A stretch of 35,747 bases of DNA from Desulfovibrio sp. DV (GTDB lineage Bacteria; Desulfobacterota; Desulfovibrionia; Desulfovibrionales; Desulfovibrionaceae): the NCBI RefSeq assembly GCF_001936595.1, contig NZ_MLBG01000037.1, positions 1-35,747 on the forward strand, in the 5' to 3' direction. The notes under the pieces are model-generated. The model did not search any database. It saw only the letters and a program-made list of their open reading frames with translations, and had not been told where the DNA came from. Both the position numbers and the translations under genes were made by a program. Numbering within the stretch: position 1 is the stretch's first letter; every line of letters begins with the position of its first letter. Shown piece by piece: positions 8,160 through 17,209 of this stretch.

Positions 8160-9182
8160 CTAGCGGCCAAGGCGCAGGTTCTGCTGGGCCGGCACGTAGT
8201 CAAGCAGGGCGAAATCGCGGCGCACAGCGGCCGGAATTTCGCCGCGCTGTTCGATCCGCCCGGCCTGGATGGTGCCCAGCCGGCCGTCAGCCAGGTCCAG
8301 GTAGCCCACGCGCCCGGGATCGATGCCCATGATCCGACAGCAGGTGGCGTCAACGGCCACGGCGCTGCGCCCCATGACCAGCACCCCGGCCGCCACCGGA
8401 TCGCCCATGATGGGACCGTCGCCCTCCATGCCCACAATGCCGTCGACTATGGCGAAATCCGGCCGCACCGTGGCGTTGATGTCCAGGATCGACGGCTCGA
8501 TGCCGGCAAAATGCAGGACGTTTTTGGGCCAGCCGTAGACCACGCCCGGCATGACGCCGAACAGGTTCTTCATGGACAGCGTGACCCCGGCCCAGTGATG
8601 GGTCTTCATCTTGGCCACCGACACCACCATGTCCGTGCGGGTGATCAGCTCCGGCAGCCAGAGCTCGCCGAGCTTGCTAAAGCCGCCGAGATTTTTGGCC
8701 GGGGCCACCGGGCCGTTGTTGAGGTCGAAAAACGGCAGCTTTTCCCGGGCCAGAATATCGGCCAGCCCCGATTCCTCCAACACCAGATAGGCGTCACGGC
8801 GATGCCCGGCCCCCTCGGCCACCACCACCGAGGCCGCTCCCAGGGCCAAAAAGGCCTCGGCCGCCGCCCGCACCACCAGGGGATGGGTGTTGATATGCCC
8901 GGCCCCGGCATGGGGCTCGACCAGATTGGGCTTTAAAAGCACCCGCTTGCCGGCCATTTCCTGGGACGTCAGCCCGAGCTCGGCCAGCCCCCGGCGCAGT
9001 ATTCCCCCCAGATCGGCTCCATACTCCGCCGCCTTGGCCACAAAGACCGGGGTCAGGCGCTTTTCCTTGAAAAGCGGTGCAGCCGCCAGTCCGCCGGCCG
9101 CCACCAGTCCGGCGGCGGCAGCCAGTTTGACCGCCTGGCGGCGGGTGAAGCGGCGAGGCGTCTGGGGGTCATGGCTGGTCAT
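8160..9182 (-). CDS. Tat-exported DUF362 protein
   Basis: A 340-residue protein whose ATG overlaps the end of the upstream cyclase-like gene by 14 bases. The N-terminus has a twin-arginine type signal (RRFTRRQAVKLA followed by an Ala/Gly hydrophobic stretch), suggesting folded export to the periplasm. The body matches the DUF362 family: KRVLLKPNLVEP, GHINTHPLVVRAAAEAFL, VAKMKTHHWAGVTLSMKNLFGV and IVDGIVGMEGDGP. No ferredoxin CxxCxxC motif is present, although some DUF362 proteins have one. DUF362 proteins have no settled biochemical role. Coupling to a terpenoid-cyclase-like repeat protein suggests that the two act together. Confidence 0.88.
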   Translation of the reverse strand: MTSHDPQTPRRFTRRQAVKLAAAAGLVAAGGLAAAPLFKEKRLTPVFVAKAAEYGADLGGILRRGLAELGLTSQEMAGKRVLLKPNLVEPHAGAGHINTHPLVVRAAAEAFLALGAASVVVAEGAGHRRDAYLVLEESGLADILAREKLPFFDLNNGPVAPAKNLGGFSKLGELWLPELITRTDMVVSVAKMKTHHWAGVTLSMKNLFGVMPGVVYGWPKNVLHFAGIEPSILDINATVRPDFAIVDGIVGMEGDGPIMGDPVAAGVLVMGRSAVAVDATCCRIMGIDPGRVGYLDLADGRLGTIQAGRIEQRGEIPAAVRRDFALLDYVPAQQNLRLGR

Positions 9183-10071
9183 GGCGGTCTCCCAAAAGGG
9201 CGGCAAAGCGCCCGGACGCGGCCACGGCGGCAATGGCCTGGGCCAGCAGCGGGGTGTCGTAGGGACCGTAGCGGTCCTGCCGGCCCAGGGCGAGCAGGCA
9301 GCCCGCGGTGACGGCCGGCGTGGCCAGGCCGTACGCCCCAAGCCCGAAGGCCCGCCAGGCCGCAGCCAGGGGCGTGGGCACGGCGCATTGCGGTCCGGCC
9401 AGATAATGAAGGCTCGCTGCCACGGCCGTCGGCCCGACCCGGCCGCCCAGGGCGGCCAGGGCGTGGCCGGTGGATTCGGGCACCGGAAGCAGGGTGTTTC
9501 GAAAGACGCGGGTGTTGCCGTAGTTCCAGCCGCCGTCCGGAAGCTGACGGTCAAGGAGCAGGCGCACGGCCTCATCGAGGGCCTCCCGGGGCGGCGCGGC
9601 CATGGCCGACAGGGCCAGCATGGCCAGCGACGTCGGCTCGACCCAGGAATGGGTGCCGTCGATCCAGGCCCAGCCCCGCAGATTGGTGTCATGGGCGACC
9701 ACGGCCGTCTCTTCGGCCCGGCGCACCCAGTGCGAGCCCGGATGGGCGGCCAGCCAGGCCGCAGCCCGGGCGGCCGGCGCGGCAAAAGCCGAATCGGGCA
9801 GCCAGGCCAAAAGGGCCAGGGTGGTGGGCCAGGCCGCCTCGGGACGCCCGGGCAGCACCGGCACCCGTCCGTCGGCCAGCTGGGCGGCGGCCAGGGCGGT
9901 CCGGGCGGCAGTGACCTTCTCGCCGGCCACACCGGCGGCGAAAAGGGCCATGGCTGCCCAGGCCGTGGCGTCGGGACGCGGGGCCGAGCCTTCGGCCACG
10001 GCAAAAGCCCCGTCCGGACCGGCCCGGCGAAGCAAGGCTTCGATATGGGGCGCAAGCGCTTGTGACACCAT
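9169..10071 (-). CDS. Prenyltransferase/squalene-cyclase-like repeat protein
   Basis: A 300-residue protein built from alpha-alpha hairpins typical of the terpenoid cyclase/prenyltransferase (alpha6-alpha6 barrel) fold. Repeating patterns such as RPDATAWAAMALFAAG, AAWPTTLALLAWLPD, VEPTSLAMLALSAM and a QW-like RQLPDGGWNYGN are visible. It is about half the length of squalene-hopene cyclases and I see no DxDD catalytic motif, so it is probably not a cyclase itself. No signal peptide is apparent. It is the first gene of a two-gene operon with the DUF362 gene (14-base overlap) and is divergent from the response-regulator operon. Confidence 0.78.
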   Translation of the reverse strand: MVSQALAPHIEALLRRAGPDGAFAVAEGSAPRPDATAWAAMALFAAGVAGEKVTAARTALAAAQLADGRVPVLPGRPEAAWPTTLALLAWLPDSAFAAPAARAAAWLAAHPGSHWVRRAEETAVVAHDTNLRGWAWIDGTHSWVEPTSLAMLALSAMAAPPREALDEAVRLLLDRQLPDGGWNYGNTRVFRNTLLPVPESTGHALAALGGRVGPTAVAASLHYLAGPQCAVPTPLAAAWRAFGLGAYGLATPAVTAGCLLALGRQDRYGPYDTPLLAQAIAAVAASGRFAALLGDRHDQP

Positions 10072-10187
10072 AAATCACCCATCCTCCCGCCTGAAGTAGC
10101 CATCCTATGCCAGAGCGCAAGCCCCGGCCAGGGGCAGGCCGCTGCGGCCCAACGGCTCCGCGCAACCGACTCCACTATTTATGGAAT

Positions 10188-10203
10188 TGGCTGAAAAGTT
10201 GCA
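10188..10203 (+). promoter_or_regulatory. Sigma-54 (-24/-12) promoter
   Basis: TGGCTG (10188-10193), five bases and TTGCA (10199-10203). This matches the sigma-54 consensus TGGCAC-N5-TTGCW, with the invariant GG and GC at the correct ten-base separation. The predicted transcription start is near 10214, about 89 bases before the chosen start of the receiver-HPt gene. The downstream operon encodes a sigma-54 activator, so autoregulation is plausible. Confidence 0.72.
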
Positions 10204-10302
10204 ATTTGTCATTCGTTGCGGGCCATGGTAGGAAATTGTCCTCATACTGGAAAGCGATGGATTCTTGCTGTCGGCGCTTCCACCTCAAGAAGGGGCCCCG
10301 TA

Positions 10303-11079
10303 ATGGATGTATCGAGTCCGGCTCAGGACCTGCCTCCCCTGACCGTGCTGGTCGTCGACGACAACGACGTCAACCGGATCTACATGCTCCACCTGTTGCG
10401 CAAAAACGGCCATACCCCCATCCCGGCCGTCGATGGCCGCCAAGCCCTCGAGGTCGCGGCTTCCCAGACTGTAGACTGCATCCTCATGGACATCCAGTTG
10501 CCCGACATGGACGGCCTGACCGTGACCAGGGCCATCCGCGAGGGGCGCTGCGCCCCGGCCAACCCGCCGGAAGTGCCCATTTTGGCGCTCACCGCCTTTG
10601 CCATGCAGGGCGACCGGGAACGCTGCCTGGAGGCCGGCATGGACGCCCACGTGTCCAAACCGGTACGTGGCGCGGATCTGTTTGCCGTCATCGGGCAAGT
10701 CCTGTCCAAGGCCCGGCTGGCCACGAACAGCCGGGAAGAACTTCTTGATCTGTCTGAATTTTCCCGAAAGGGACGCCGGGAGTTCGCCGCCGAACTGCTG
10801 GCGCTTTTTCTGGAACTGGCCGAACCCAAGGGACAGGCCCTGACCGAGGCCGTGTCCCGGGGCGACACAGCCGCCGCCCTGGGGCTGGCCCACGATCTGG
10901 CCGGCATGTCCGGGCCGATCCGGGCCGAGCGGCTCGCAGCGGCCATGCGCTCCCTTCAGGAAGCCTGCCGGCTTGGCGACATCACCGCCTGCCGGTCGTA
11001 CCTCGCCCAGGCCAAACTGGAACTGGCCGCCGTGTTCGCAGCAGTGCGCGCCCATCCCTACCTGACCCAGGACGCCTGA
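10303..11079 (+). CDS. Receiver-HPt two-component protein
   Basis: A 258-residue protein; the ATG at 10303 follows AGAAGGGG. Residues about 13-145 are a receiver domain: VVDDNDVN acidic pocket, phosphoacceptor Asp63 in ILMDIQLPDMDG, and Lys in AHVSKPV. The C-terminal helical part (about 155-250) fits a histidine phosphotransfer domain, with candidate His197 in GLAHDLAGMSG. The HPt match is looser than the receiver match. There is no DNA-binding output, so it would pass phosphate on. It could relay to the receiver of the NtrC-type gene 13 bases downstream. It is transcribed from the sigma-54 promoter at 10188. Confidence 0.85.
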   Translation: MDVSSPAQDLPPLTVLVVDDNDVNRIYMLHLLRKNGHTPIPAVDGRQALEVAASQTVDCILMDIQLPDMDGLTVTRAIREGRCAPANPPEVPILALTAFAMQGDRERCLEAGMDAHVSKPVRGADLFAVIGQVLSKARLATNSREELLDLSEFSRKGRREFAAELLALFLELAEPKGQALTEAVSRGDTAAALGLAHDLAGMSGPIRAERLAAAMRSLQEACRLGDITACRSYLAQAKLELAAVFAAVRAHPYLTQDA

Positions 11080-11092
11080 TCCCGTCCCCTCT

Positions 11093-12514
11093 ATGGCGCA
11101 CATCCTGGTCATCGACGACGACGCCTTTTTCCGGGAATTCCTGTGCCGCCTGCTGGCTGCCGAGGGCCACGAAACCGCCCGGGCCGATTCGGTGGCCGCA
11201 GCCGACGCCATGGCCCTTGGCGCGGAATTCGATCTGGTTTTTCTCGACGTGCGCCTGCCCGACGGAACGGGCCTCGACCTGCTGCCCAGACTGCGCGCCC
11301 TGCCAAGCGAGCCCGAGGTGGTCATCATCACCGGGGCCGGCGACCCGGACGGGGCAGAGCTGGCCATCTTAAGCGGGGCCTGGGACTATATCGAGAAGTC
11401 CGCCAGCCAGGAAGCGCTGCGCCTGGCCTGCCTGCGCGCCCTGCGCTTTCGCGAAAAGAAACAGGATTCCCTGCCCGTGCGCCGTCCCGGCATCGTCGGC
11501 GGCGGCCCGGCCATGGACCGGGCCCTGCGCCAGCTTGGCCGGGCGGCCAGAAGCCAGGCCAACGTGCTGCTCATTGGCGAGACCGGCACCGGCAAGGAGC
11601 TCTTTGCCCGGGCCATCCACGACAACAGTCCCCGGGCCAAGGCCGATTTCGTCATCGTGGACTGCGCCGGACTCCAGGAAACCATCATGGCCAGCGAACT
11701 GTTCGGCCACCGCCGGGGGGCGTTCACCGGCGCGTCCGGGGACAAACCCGGCCTGCTGGCCAGGGCCGACGGCGGCACGCTTTTCCTCGACGAGATCAGC
11801 GAACTGTCGCTTGAGATGCAAAAAGGCTTTTTGCGATTGCTGGAAAGCCACACCTATCGCCCGCTGGGTGAAAACCGCGAGATCCAGGTCGATTTCCGGC
11901 TGGTGTGCGCCACCAACCGCGATCTGGCCGCCATGGTGGCGGCCGGGACCTTTCGCGAGGACCTGCTCTACCGCATCCGGGCCGTTCCCATCACCCCGCC
12001 GCCCCTGCGCGAAATGGCCGACGATCTGCCTGACATCGCCGAGTTCCACCTCACCCGCATCTGCCGGGCCGGCAAGCTGCCCCTGAGCATGGTCTCGGCC
12101 GAACTCCTTGAGTTGTTCGCCGGCTACGACTGGCCGGGCAACGTGCGCGAACTGGTCCACGTGCTGGAAGCGCTCATGGCTGCCGCGCCCCTTGAACCGG
12201 AACTGCTGCCGTCGCATCTGCCCCGCGATGCGCGGGCCCGGTTCGTGCGCTCCCGGGCAGCCCGGGCCCGGCCGGCCCCCAAGGCCCAGGCCTCAGGGAG
12301 CGCGCTTTGCCGCTTAAACGAAAGCGACCACAGCGACGCACCGCTTGACTGGGAATCCTACAAACGGCAAGCCCACGACCGGGTGGAACGCGCCTACCTC
12401 GAACAGTTGCTTGGCGTGAGCGGCGGCGATGTCCGTTCGGCCATGAACCACTCGGGTTTAAGCCAGTCGCGCCTCTACGGCCTTTTGCGCAAACACGGCC
12501 TGACCCTGCGTTAA
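11093..12514 (+). CDS. NtrC-family sigma-54-dependent response regulator
   Basis: A 473-residue transcription activator. The receiver domain is at 1-120, with phosphoacceptor Asp52 in LVFLDVRLPDGTG. The AAA+ ATPase is at about 138-370: Walker A GETGTGKE near 162-169, the sigma-54 contact loop GAFTGA at 209-214, Walker B GGTLFLDEI, and the arginine-rich DLLYRIRAVPITPPPLRE. A Fis-type helix-turn-helix lies at about 433-472 (GGDVRSAMNHSGLSQSRLYGLLRK). It remodels sigma-54 RNA polymerase at -24/-12 promoters when phosphorylated. No histidine kinase lies in this operon; the receiver-HPt protein immediately upstream is the likely phosphodonor route. The ribosome-binding site is weak, consistent with coupling to the upstream gene. 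Confidence 0.93.
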   Translation: MAHILVIDDDAFFREFLCRLLAAEGHETARADSVAAADAMALGAEFDLVFLDVRLPDGTGLDLLPRLRALPSEPEVVIITGAGDPDGAELAILSGAWDYIEKSASQEALRLACLRALRFREKKQDSLPVRRPGIVGGGPAMDRALRQLGRAARSQANVLLIGETGTGKELFARAIHDNSPRAKADFVIVDCAGLQETIMASELFGHRRGAFTGASGDKPGLLARADGGTLFLDEISELSLEMQKGFLRLLESHTYRPLGENREIQVDFRLVCATNRDLAAMVAAGTFREDLLYRIRAVPITPPPLREMADDLPDIAEFHLTRICRAGKLPLSMVSAELLELFAGYDWPGNVRELVHVLEALMAAAPLEPELLPSHLPRDARARFVRSRAARARPAPKAQASGSALCRLNESDHSDAPLDWESYKRQAHDRVERAYLEQLLGVSGGDVRSAMNHSGLSQSRLYGLLRKHGLTLR

Positions 12515-12862
12515 GGGGCCGTCCGGCCCGGCCAACGTACGATTTCGCTCTTACACCCGTCCTTTTGCCGCCCTCACCTGCCGCATCAGACAGGCGACAC
12601 AGCAAAAAAGAGTGCCTGACGCTTGGTTCTGGCCCGTCAACTTCCTGCGACAGCCCGATAAACGCCCTGGACAGGCCTCCTATTTGCCTTGTATCCTCGT
12701 GGAGCGATAAGGCCATCCCTTCAAGAAGAAGCCCGATCATTCCAAAACTGCATCAAAAAACTTCTCCAATAAAAAGGATATATAAAAAATCACTCCATAG
12801 TAAGAAATAAAAAACCCAATCCACAGGTCGTTTCACACAAGAGCAACAAAAAAGGCGGACGT
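12515..12862 (+). other. Intergenic region with AT-rich leader of the protease gene
   Basis: The first 20 bases include a short GGGCCG/CGGCCC stem directly after the regulator stop, possibly a weak terminator. From about 12735 to 12850 the sequence is strikingly A-rich for this GC-rich window, with TATATAAAAAA near 12779. It probably holds the protease promoter, but no well-spaced -35 is evident. AGGCGGA precedes the ATG at 12863. I see no gene here. Confidence 0.5.
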
Positions 12863-15043
12863 ATGTTGAAGTTGTCCAAACGTATAATTGCCCTTGCAAC
12901 CATTCACATCGTATTCATTTTTTCCGTCCAGGCTGCGGCCCAACAAAGTGCCCAGCAAATCGTCGCCCAGATCCAAACCGATTCCAGCCTCCACGCCTCG
13001 CAGCAAGCATTGGCTCACCTGGCCACCGAAGGAGCGACCGGCAGTTTCATTGTCATGCTCAAACAGACCCGGGGCCATAGCCCCTCGGAATTCGCCACCG
13101 AAGCCGGCAAGGCCGAGGTGCGCGCCAGGACCCAGGCCAGCCTGGACGCCTTTTTCAACCGGCGCCAGGCTGCCGACCTGGGCACGGTCACCCAGCAATT
13201 CAGCTACATGCCGGCCTTCGTCGTCACCGCCACGGCCGGACAGCTCGCCGCCCTGCTCGCCAATGACGCGGTGGCCAGCGTCGAGGAAAACGGCGTCCTG
13301 ACCCCCCATCTGCGCCAGGGCATTCCCCTGGAGAACGCCCTGGCCACCCGGTCGCGCTACAACGGGTCCGGGGTGGGCGTGGTCGTGTGCGACACCGGCA
13401 TCGACTACAACAACCTGTATCTCGGGAATGGCAGCTACCCCAACGCCAAGGTCCTCGGCGGCTACGACACGGGCGAAGGCAAGCTCGATCCCATGGACCG
13501 CCAGGGGCACGGCACGGCCTGCGCCGGCATCGTGGCCGGCGATCTCGCCGACACCGGCGACTACATCGGTGGCGTAGCCCCGGGAGCCAAGCTCTTTGCC
13601 CTGAAAATCACCAACACGCCCACCGGCGGCAGCTCCACCAATGCCTCCATGATCCTTGCCTGGGAATGGGCCGTGACCTACCAAAATCTCTCCCCGGCCA
13701 ACCCCATCCGCATCATCAGCACCAGCTTTGGCGGTGATCAGTATTCGGCCAACTGCGATGCCGCCGTGCCGGCCATGACCACGGCAGCGGCCAATGCCGT
13801 GGCTGCCGGCATCACCATCTTCGCCTCCTCGGGCAATGACGGCTACTGCACCGCCATGGGCTGGCCGGCCTGCATCTCCCACGTCATTTCCGTGGGTGCG
13901 GTCTACGACGCCAATTTCGGCAACAACACCCCCTGCGTCAGCGGGGACTCCTGCGCCAACAAAATCGCCACTACCGGTTGCGCGACGGGCTGGTACGTTG
14001 ACGACACCACAGCCGCCGACAAGGTCACGGCCTATTCCAATTCCGCGTCTTTCCTGACCCTGTTTGCCCCATCCAACCAGGCCTACACCCTGCAATGCGC
14101 TTACCAGGGCAGCACGTTTAACACCTCCTTCGGCGGCACCTCGGCCGCCTGCCCCTATGCCGCCGGCGCGGCCGCCGCCCTGCAAAGCGCGGCCAAGGCC
14201 ATCACCGGCAACTACCTCACCCCGGCCCAGGTGCGCTCCACCCTGGCCACCACCGGGACGTTGATCACCGACGGCAAAGTGGCCGTCACCAAACCCCGGG
14301 TCAACCTCAAGGCCGCCATCGACACCCTGAAACCGCCACCGGTTGCCGGCATCAACTTTCTCCCGCTCGGTATCCCGACCACCATCGGCATTGTCAGCAA
14401 GCCTTCTTCCACGAGCTTCACCGAACTGTTCACAGCAGGCCTTGGCAACTGGACGGCCAATACCTTCGGGCTGTGGTCCACGATAAACGGGGCGACCACC
14501 ATCGGCACAGGCAGCAGCAAATACCACTATCTGCACCGCTCCAACGCCAATTTCGCCAACCTTGACTACCGCGTCACCATGCAGCTTTCCGGCGATGCCG
14601 CATCCCTTGACGCCGCCTGCCTGTTCATGCGTGCCGTCCCGACGCCGCAAGACGCTTCCGGAGACCTGTACAGCGGCTACTGGATGGCCTACCGCAACGG
14701 CGGAACATACAGCATCTGGAAAGTCAGCGGCTACTCCTGGACAAAACTCCAGGATTGGATCAGCAGCGCCGCCATCAACCAGTCCGGAGTCAACGAACTG
14801 CGGGCCGTGGCCAACGGCACGACCCTGACCTTTTACATCAACGGCACCGAGGTGTTGACCACCACCGATGCAACCCATACCTCCGGCAAGGTCGGATTCG
14901 GCCTGTACGACGCCCAGGGCGGCACCCTCAACGTCACCCGGGCCACACTCACCGGCACGGCCGCCGATCCCGCCTTCACGGTTCCCGCCGTCGCCCCGCC
15001 GGCAGCCGGCAGCACGGCCGACCCCAAAACGGCCCAGCCATAA
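12863..15043 (+). CDS. Secreted subtilisin-like serine protease (S8) with C-terminal beta-sandwich domain
   Basis: A 726-residue precursor. Signal peptide at about 1-26. An inhibitor-I9-like propeptide lies at about 55-150 (GSFIVMLKQ... MPAFVVTATAGQLAALL... VASVEENG). The S8 catalytic domain is at about 165-490: Asp177 in VVVCDTGIDYNN, His216 in GHGTACAGIVAGD, oxyanion Asn325 in ASSGNDG, and Ser427 in GTSAACPYAAG. All triad residues are present and several extra cysteines could form disulfides. Residues about 515-705 look like a LamG/concanavalin-like beta-sandwich (LGNWTANTFGLWS..., ASLDAACLFMRAV, LTFYINGTEVL), probably for carbohydrate or surface binding. A hairpin follows the stop. It is monocistronic. 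Confidence 0.93.
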   Translation: MLKLSKRIIALATIHIVFIFSVQAAAQQSAQQIVAQIQTDSSLHASQQALAHLATEGATGSFIVMLKQTRGHSPSEFATEAGKAEVRARTQASLDAFFNRRQAADLGTVTQQFSYMPAFVVTATAGQLAALLANDAVASVEENGVLTPHLRQGIPLENALATRSRYNGSGVGVVVCDTGIDYNNLYLGNGSYPNAKVLGGYDTGEGKLDPMDRQGHGTACAGIVAGDLADTGDYIGGVAPGAKLFALKITNTPTGGSSTNASMILAWEWAVTYQNLSPANPIRIISTSFGGDQYSANCDAAVPAMTTAAANAVAAGITIFASSGNDGYCTAMGWPACISHVISVGAVYDANFGNNTPCVSGDSCANKIATTGCATGWYVDDTTAADKVTAYSNSASFLTLFAPSNQAYTLQCAYQGSTFNTSFGGTSAACPYAAGAAAALQSAAKAITGNYLTPAQVRSTLATTGTLITDGKVAVTKPRVNLKAAIDTLKPPPVAGINFLPLGIPTTIGIVSKPSSTSFTELFTAGLGNWTANTFGLWSTINGATTIGTGSSKYHYLHRSNANFANLDYRVTMQLSGDAASLDAACLFMRAVPTPQDASGDLYSGYWMAYRNGGTYSIWKVSGYSWTKLQDWISSAAINQSGVNELRAVANGTTLTFYINGTEVLTTTDATHTSGKVGFGLYDAQGGTLNVTRATLTGTAADPAFTVPAVAPPAAGSTADPKTAQP

Positions 15044-15060
15044 ACCCGCCCGAAGCCTCC

Positions 15061-15100
15061 GCGTCCGCCAGCCGCCCCGAACCCGGCGACTGGCGGACGC
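15061..15100 (+). terminator. Terminator-like hairpin after the protease gene
   Basis: An 11-bp perfect stem, GCGTCCGCCAG (15061-15071) and CTGGCGGACGC (15090-15100), with an 18-base loop and only TTT after it. It begins 17 bases past the stop codon. Its position and stem strength support termination or 3'-end protection; the weak U-tract lowers confidence. Confidence 0.6.
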
Positions 15101-15500
15101 TTTGCCGCCGCCCCGGGCGGCCTTCCCGGAAGGGCCAGGGCACATGCCGAGCCAAAGTGACCGCCGCTCTTCCTGCCCGGCGCGTCTCCGGGAGGCTGTT
15201 CGCAGCCCGGCAGCGCGTTTCGAGCCGGCTCCGCTCCATGCCTGCCCGAGGTTCACGCCTCCTCTCTTGAGACGTCCGGCCTGCCGCCGCAGTGCATCCA
15301 CCTCCGGCCCCGGCCCCCTCCCTGTCCGCCCACTGGCTGCCGGATTCCTCTCCAGTAGCTCCTCTTTTCTGGGAATTTTCCGCGGCCGGCCTTGATCCAT
15401 TCAAATTTATCCCGCAATTTCAACGCCCGAAAGATCACCGGAAGTGGTTCGATTCTTGATAGCACCTCCCCCAGTATTCCTGCAGGCAAGGAGCATCGCC
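15101..15500. other. Intergenic region without recognisable genes
   Basis: This 400-base gap separates the protease terminator from the small gene upstream of msrAB. It is GC-rich up to about 15385 and less so after that. The promoter of the msr operon should lie in the last 110 bases, but I cannot place it securely. No RNA gene or repeat is visible. Confidence 0.45.
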
Positions 15501-15830
15501 ATGAACGGCCCTGCATTGTCCCAAGCGTCCGCATCCGGCCAGCGCCCCCTGCTTCTGGCCCGTATCGACGAGCGCGACGTGGCCGGAGGAGGAACGCGTT
15601 TTTGGGAATTGACATTGCACAAGACCGCCGCTGGCGGATATATACTGGAAACCGTCATGCGCGGCACAGCACCCAAGGCCCGTCCGCTGGCCGCGACCCT
15701 GTCGTTTGGCGACACGGCAGAGCTGCTCTCTTTTCTCGGCGCTCCCGATGTCGCGTCCCCGCTGGCCGAAGGGCTGCTCGACCGGGCGGCCGGTTCTGAT
15801 CCAGCCCTTGGCCCAAGGAGGACACCATGA
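15501..15830 (+). CDS. Small hypothetical protein coupled to msrAB
   Basis: A 109-residue protein that I do not recognise. The ATG at 15501 is preceded by AAGGAG (15488-15493) at good spacing, and is preferred over an in-frame GTG at 15444. The sequence is soluble, with a probable beta-strand core ([19 protein letters not shown]) and no signal peptide or cysteines. Its stop overlaps the ATG of the msrA-msrB fusion by four bases (ATGA), so the two are translationally coupled. A role linked to methionine sulfoxide repair is inferred from that coupling only. Confidence 0.75.
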   Translation: MNGPALSQASASGQRPLLLARIDERDVAGGGTRFWELTLHKTAAGGYILETVMRGTAPKARPLAATLSFGDTAELLSFLGAPDVASPLAEGLLDRAAGSDPALGPRRTP

Positions 15831-16960
15831 CCATCGGCAACCACACCCTGCTCGCGATAGCCCTGCTTCTGGCCTGGGCCATCGCCTCCCCCCGGTCCGG
15901 CCTGGCCGCCGGGGCGAGTGCAACCGCAAAGGAGGATTCGATGTCGCACCAAAGCCAAACCCAGGCCGTGGCCACCCTGGCCGGCGGCTGTTTCTGGTGC
16001 GTGGAAGCGGATCTGGAAAAGCTGCCCGGTGTTAGCGCCGTCATCTCAGGCTATACCGGCGGCAGCGAACAAAACCCGACCTACGAACAGGTTTCTTCCG
16101 GGGCCACCGGGCACTACGAGGCCGTGCAGGTCCATTTCGACCCCACGCGCGTCACCTACCGGCAGGTCCTCGACGTCTTCCTGCGCCATATCGACCCCAC
16201 CGACCCGGGCGGCCAGTTCGCCGACCGGGGCCGGCAATACCGCACGGCCATCTTCGTCCATGACGCGGCCCAAAAGGAGGAGGCCGTCCTGGCCCTGGCC
16301 GCCCTTGACGCCTCGGGACGCTTCACCCGGCCGGTCGTGACGGAAATCCTGCCCTTTACCCAATTCACCGAGGCCGAACCCTACCACCAGGACTACTGGC
16401 GCACCCACAAGCTGCAATACCAGACCTACCGCAACTTCTCCGGACGCGACCAGTTCCTGGCCGAAACCTGGGGCGACGCGGCCAAGGCCGCCGGCGCTCC
16501 GGCCCCGGCCGCATCCTGGCAACAGTTCACCCGGCCAGACGATGCTGTCCTTCGCAAGCAGCTCACGCCCCTGGCCTTTGAGGTCACCCGGGAGAACGGC
16601 ACGGAACGGCCTTTTGACAATGCCTACTGGGACAACAAGGCTCCGGGGCTTTATGTTGACGTGGTGTCCGGGGAACCGCTGTTTAGTTCCCGCGACAAGT
16701 ACGACTCGGGCACGGGCTGGCCGAGCTTCACCCGGCCCATCAGGCCGGATGCCGTGGTCGAACATGACGATGTCAGCCTGTTTTCGCGCCGCACCGAGGT
16801 GCGAAGCCGGCTGGCCGATTCCCACCTCGGCCATGTCTTTCCCGACGGCCCGCCGCCGTCAAACCAGCGCTACTGCATGAACTCCGCCGCCCTGCGCTTT
16901 ATTCCGGCCGACGCCATGGTCCAGGCCGGGTACGGCGACTACCTAAACGATATCAAGTAA
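15827..16960 (+). CDS. msrAB: Secreted peptide methionine sulfoxide reductase, MsrA-MsrB fusion
   Basis: A 377-residue bifunctional enzyme that reduces S- and R-methionine sulfoxide in proteins. A signal-peptide-like N-terminus (about 1-28, [13 protein letters not shown]...SGLAAG) suggests a periplasmic location. MsrA domain at about 47-205 with catalytic Cys55 in [10 protein letters not shown] and the GHYEAVQV and YHQDYW segments. MsrB domain at about 230-370 with [18 protein letters not shown] and catalytic Cys350 in RYCMNSAAL. The CxxC pairs that bind zinc in many MsrB proteins are absent. The A-before-B order is that of other bacterial fusions. An in-frame ATG at 15941 could give a cytosolic form, but the coupled start at 15827 is preferred. 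Confidence 0.93.
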   Translation: MTIGNHTLLAIALLLAWAIASPRSGLAAGASATAKEDSMSHQSQTQAVATLAGGCFWCVEADLEKLPGVSAVISGYTGGSEQNPTYEQVSSGATGHYEAVQVHFDPTRVTYRQVLDVFLRHIDPTDPGGQFADRGRQYRTAIFVHDAAQKEEAVLALAALDASGRFTRPVVTEILPFTQFTEAEPYHQDYWRTHKLQYQTYRNFSGRDQFLAETWGDAAKAAGAPAPAASWQQFTRPDDAVLRKQLTPLAFEVTRENGTERPFDNAYWDNKAPGLYVDVVSGEPLFSSRDKYDSGTGWPSFTRPIRPDAVVEHDDVSLFSRRTEVRSRLADSHLGHVFPDGPPPSNQRYCMNSAALRFIPADAMVQAGYGDYLNDIK

Positions 16961-16999
16961 CCGTCCGACACGCTTCGTTCTTCGCCCTTCCCCATCCGG

Positions 17000-17026
17000 T
17001 CCCGGCAGGGTTCGCCCCTGCCGGGA
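17000..17026 (+). terminator. Terminator-like hairpin after msrAB
   Basis: An 11-bp perfect stem, TCCCGGCAGGG and CCCTGCCGGGA, around a TTCGC loop, starting 40 bases past the msrAB stop. A stable UUCG-type loop is possible. There is no U-tract, so intrinsic termination is uncertain. Confidence 0.55.
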
Positions 17027-17209
17027 CTCCCGCCAATGCACCCGCCTATGTGAAACCCGGCACAATCTTCTGGCAAACCGAACCGGCATCAGCTAAGCAG
17101 GAGTATCCCGTCCGACGGAACCGCAGGCAGGCAACAGACCGTCCTGCGCCAACCGAAAACGGCCTGCCATGGCCAGGGAGACGGACGTGCCCAACACCGG
17201 TGAACGCGC

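Noticed and set aside
12833-15400. 855-codon open frame antisense to the protease gene
   Set aside because: It is a mirror of a GC-rich gene. The plus-strand frame has a signal peptide, a complete S8 triad and a ribosome-binding site, while the antisense product is low-complexity Gly/Arg-rich.
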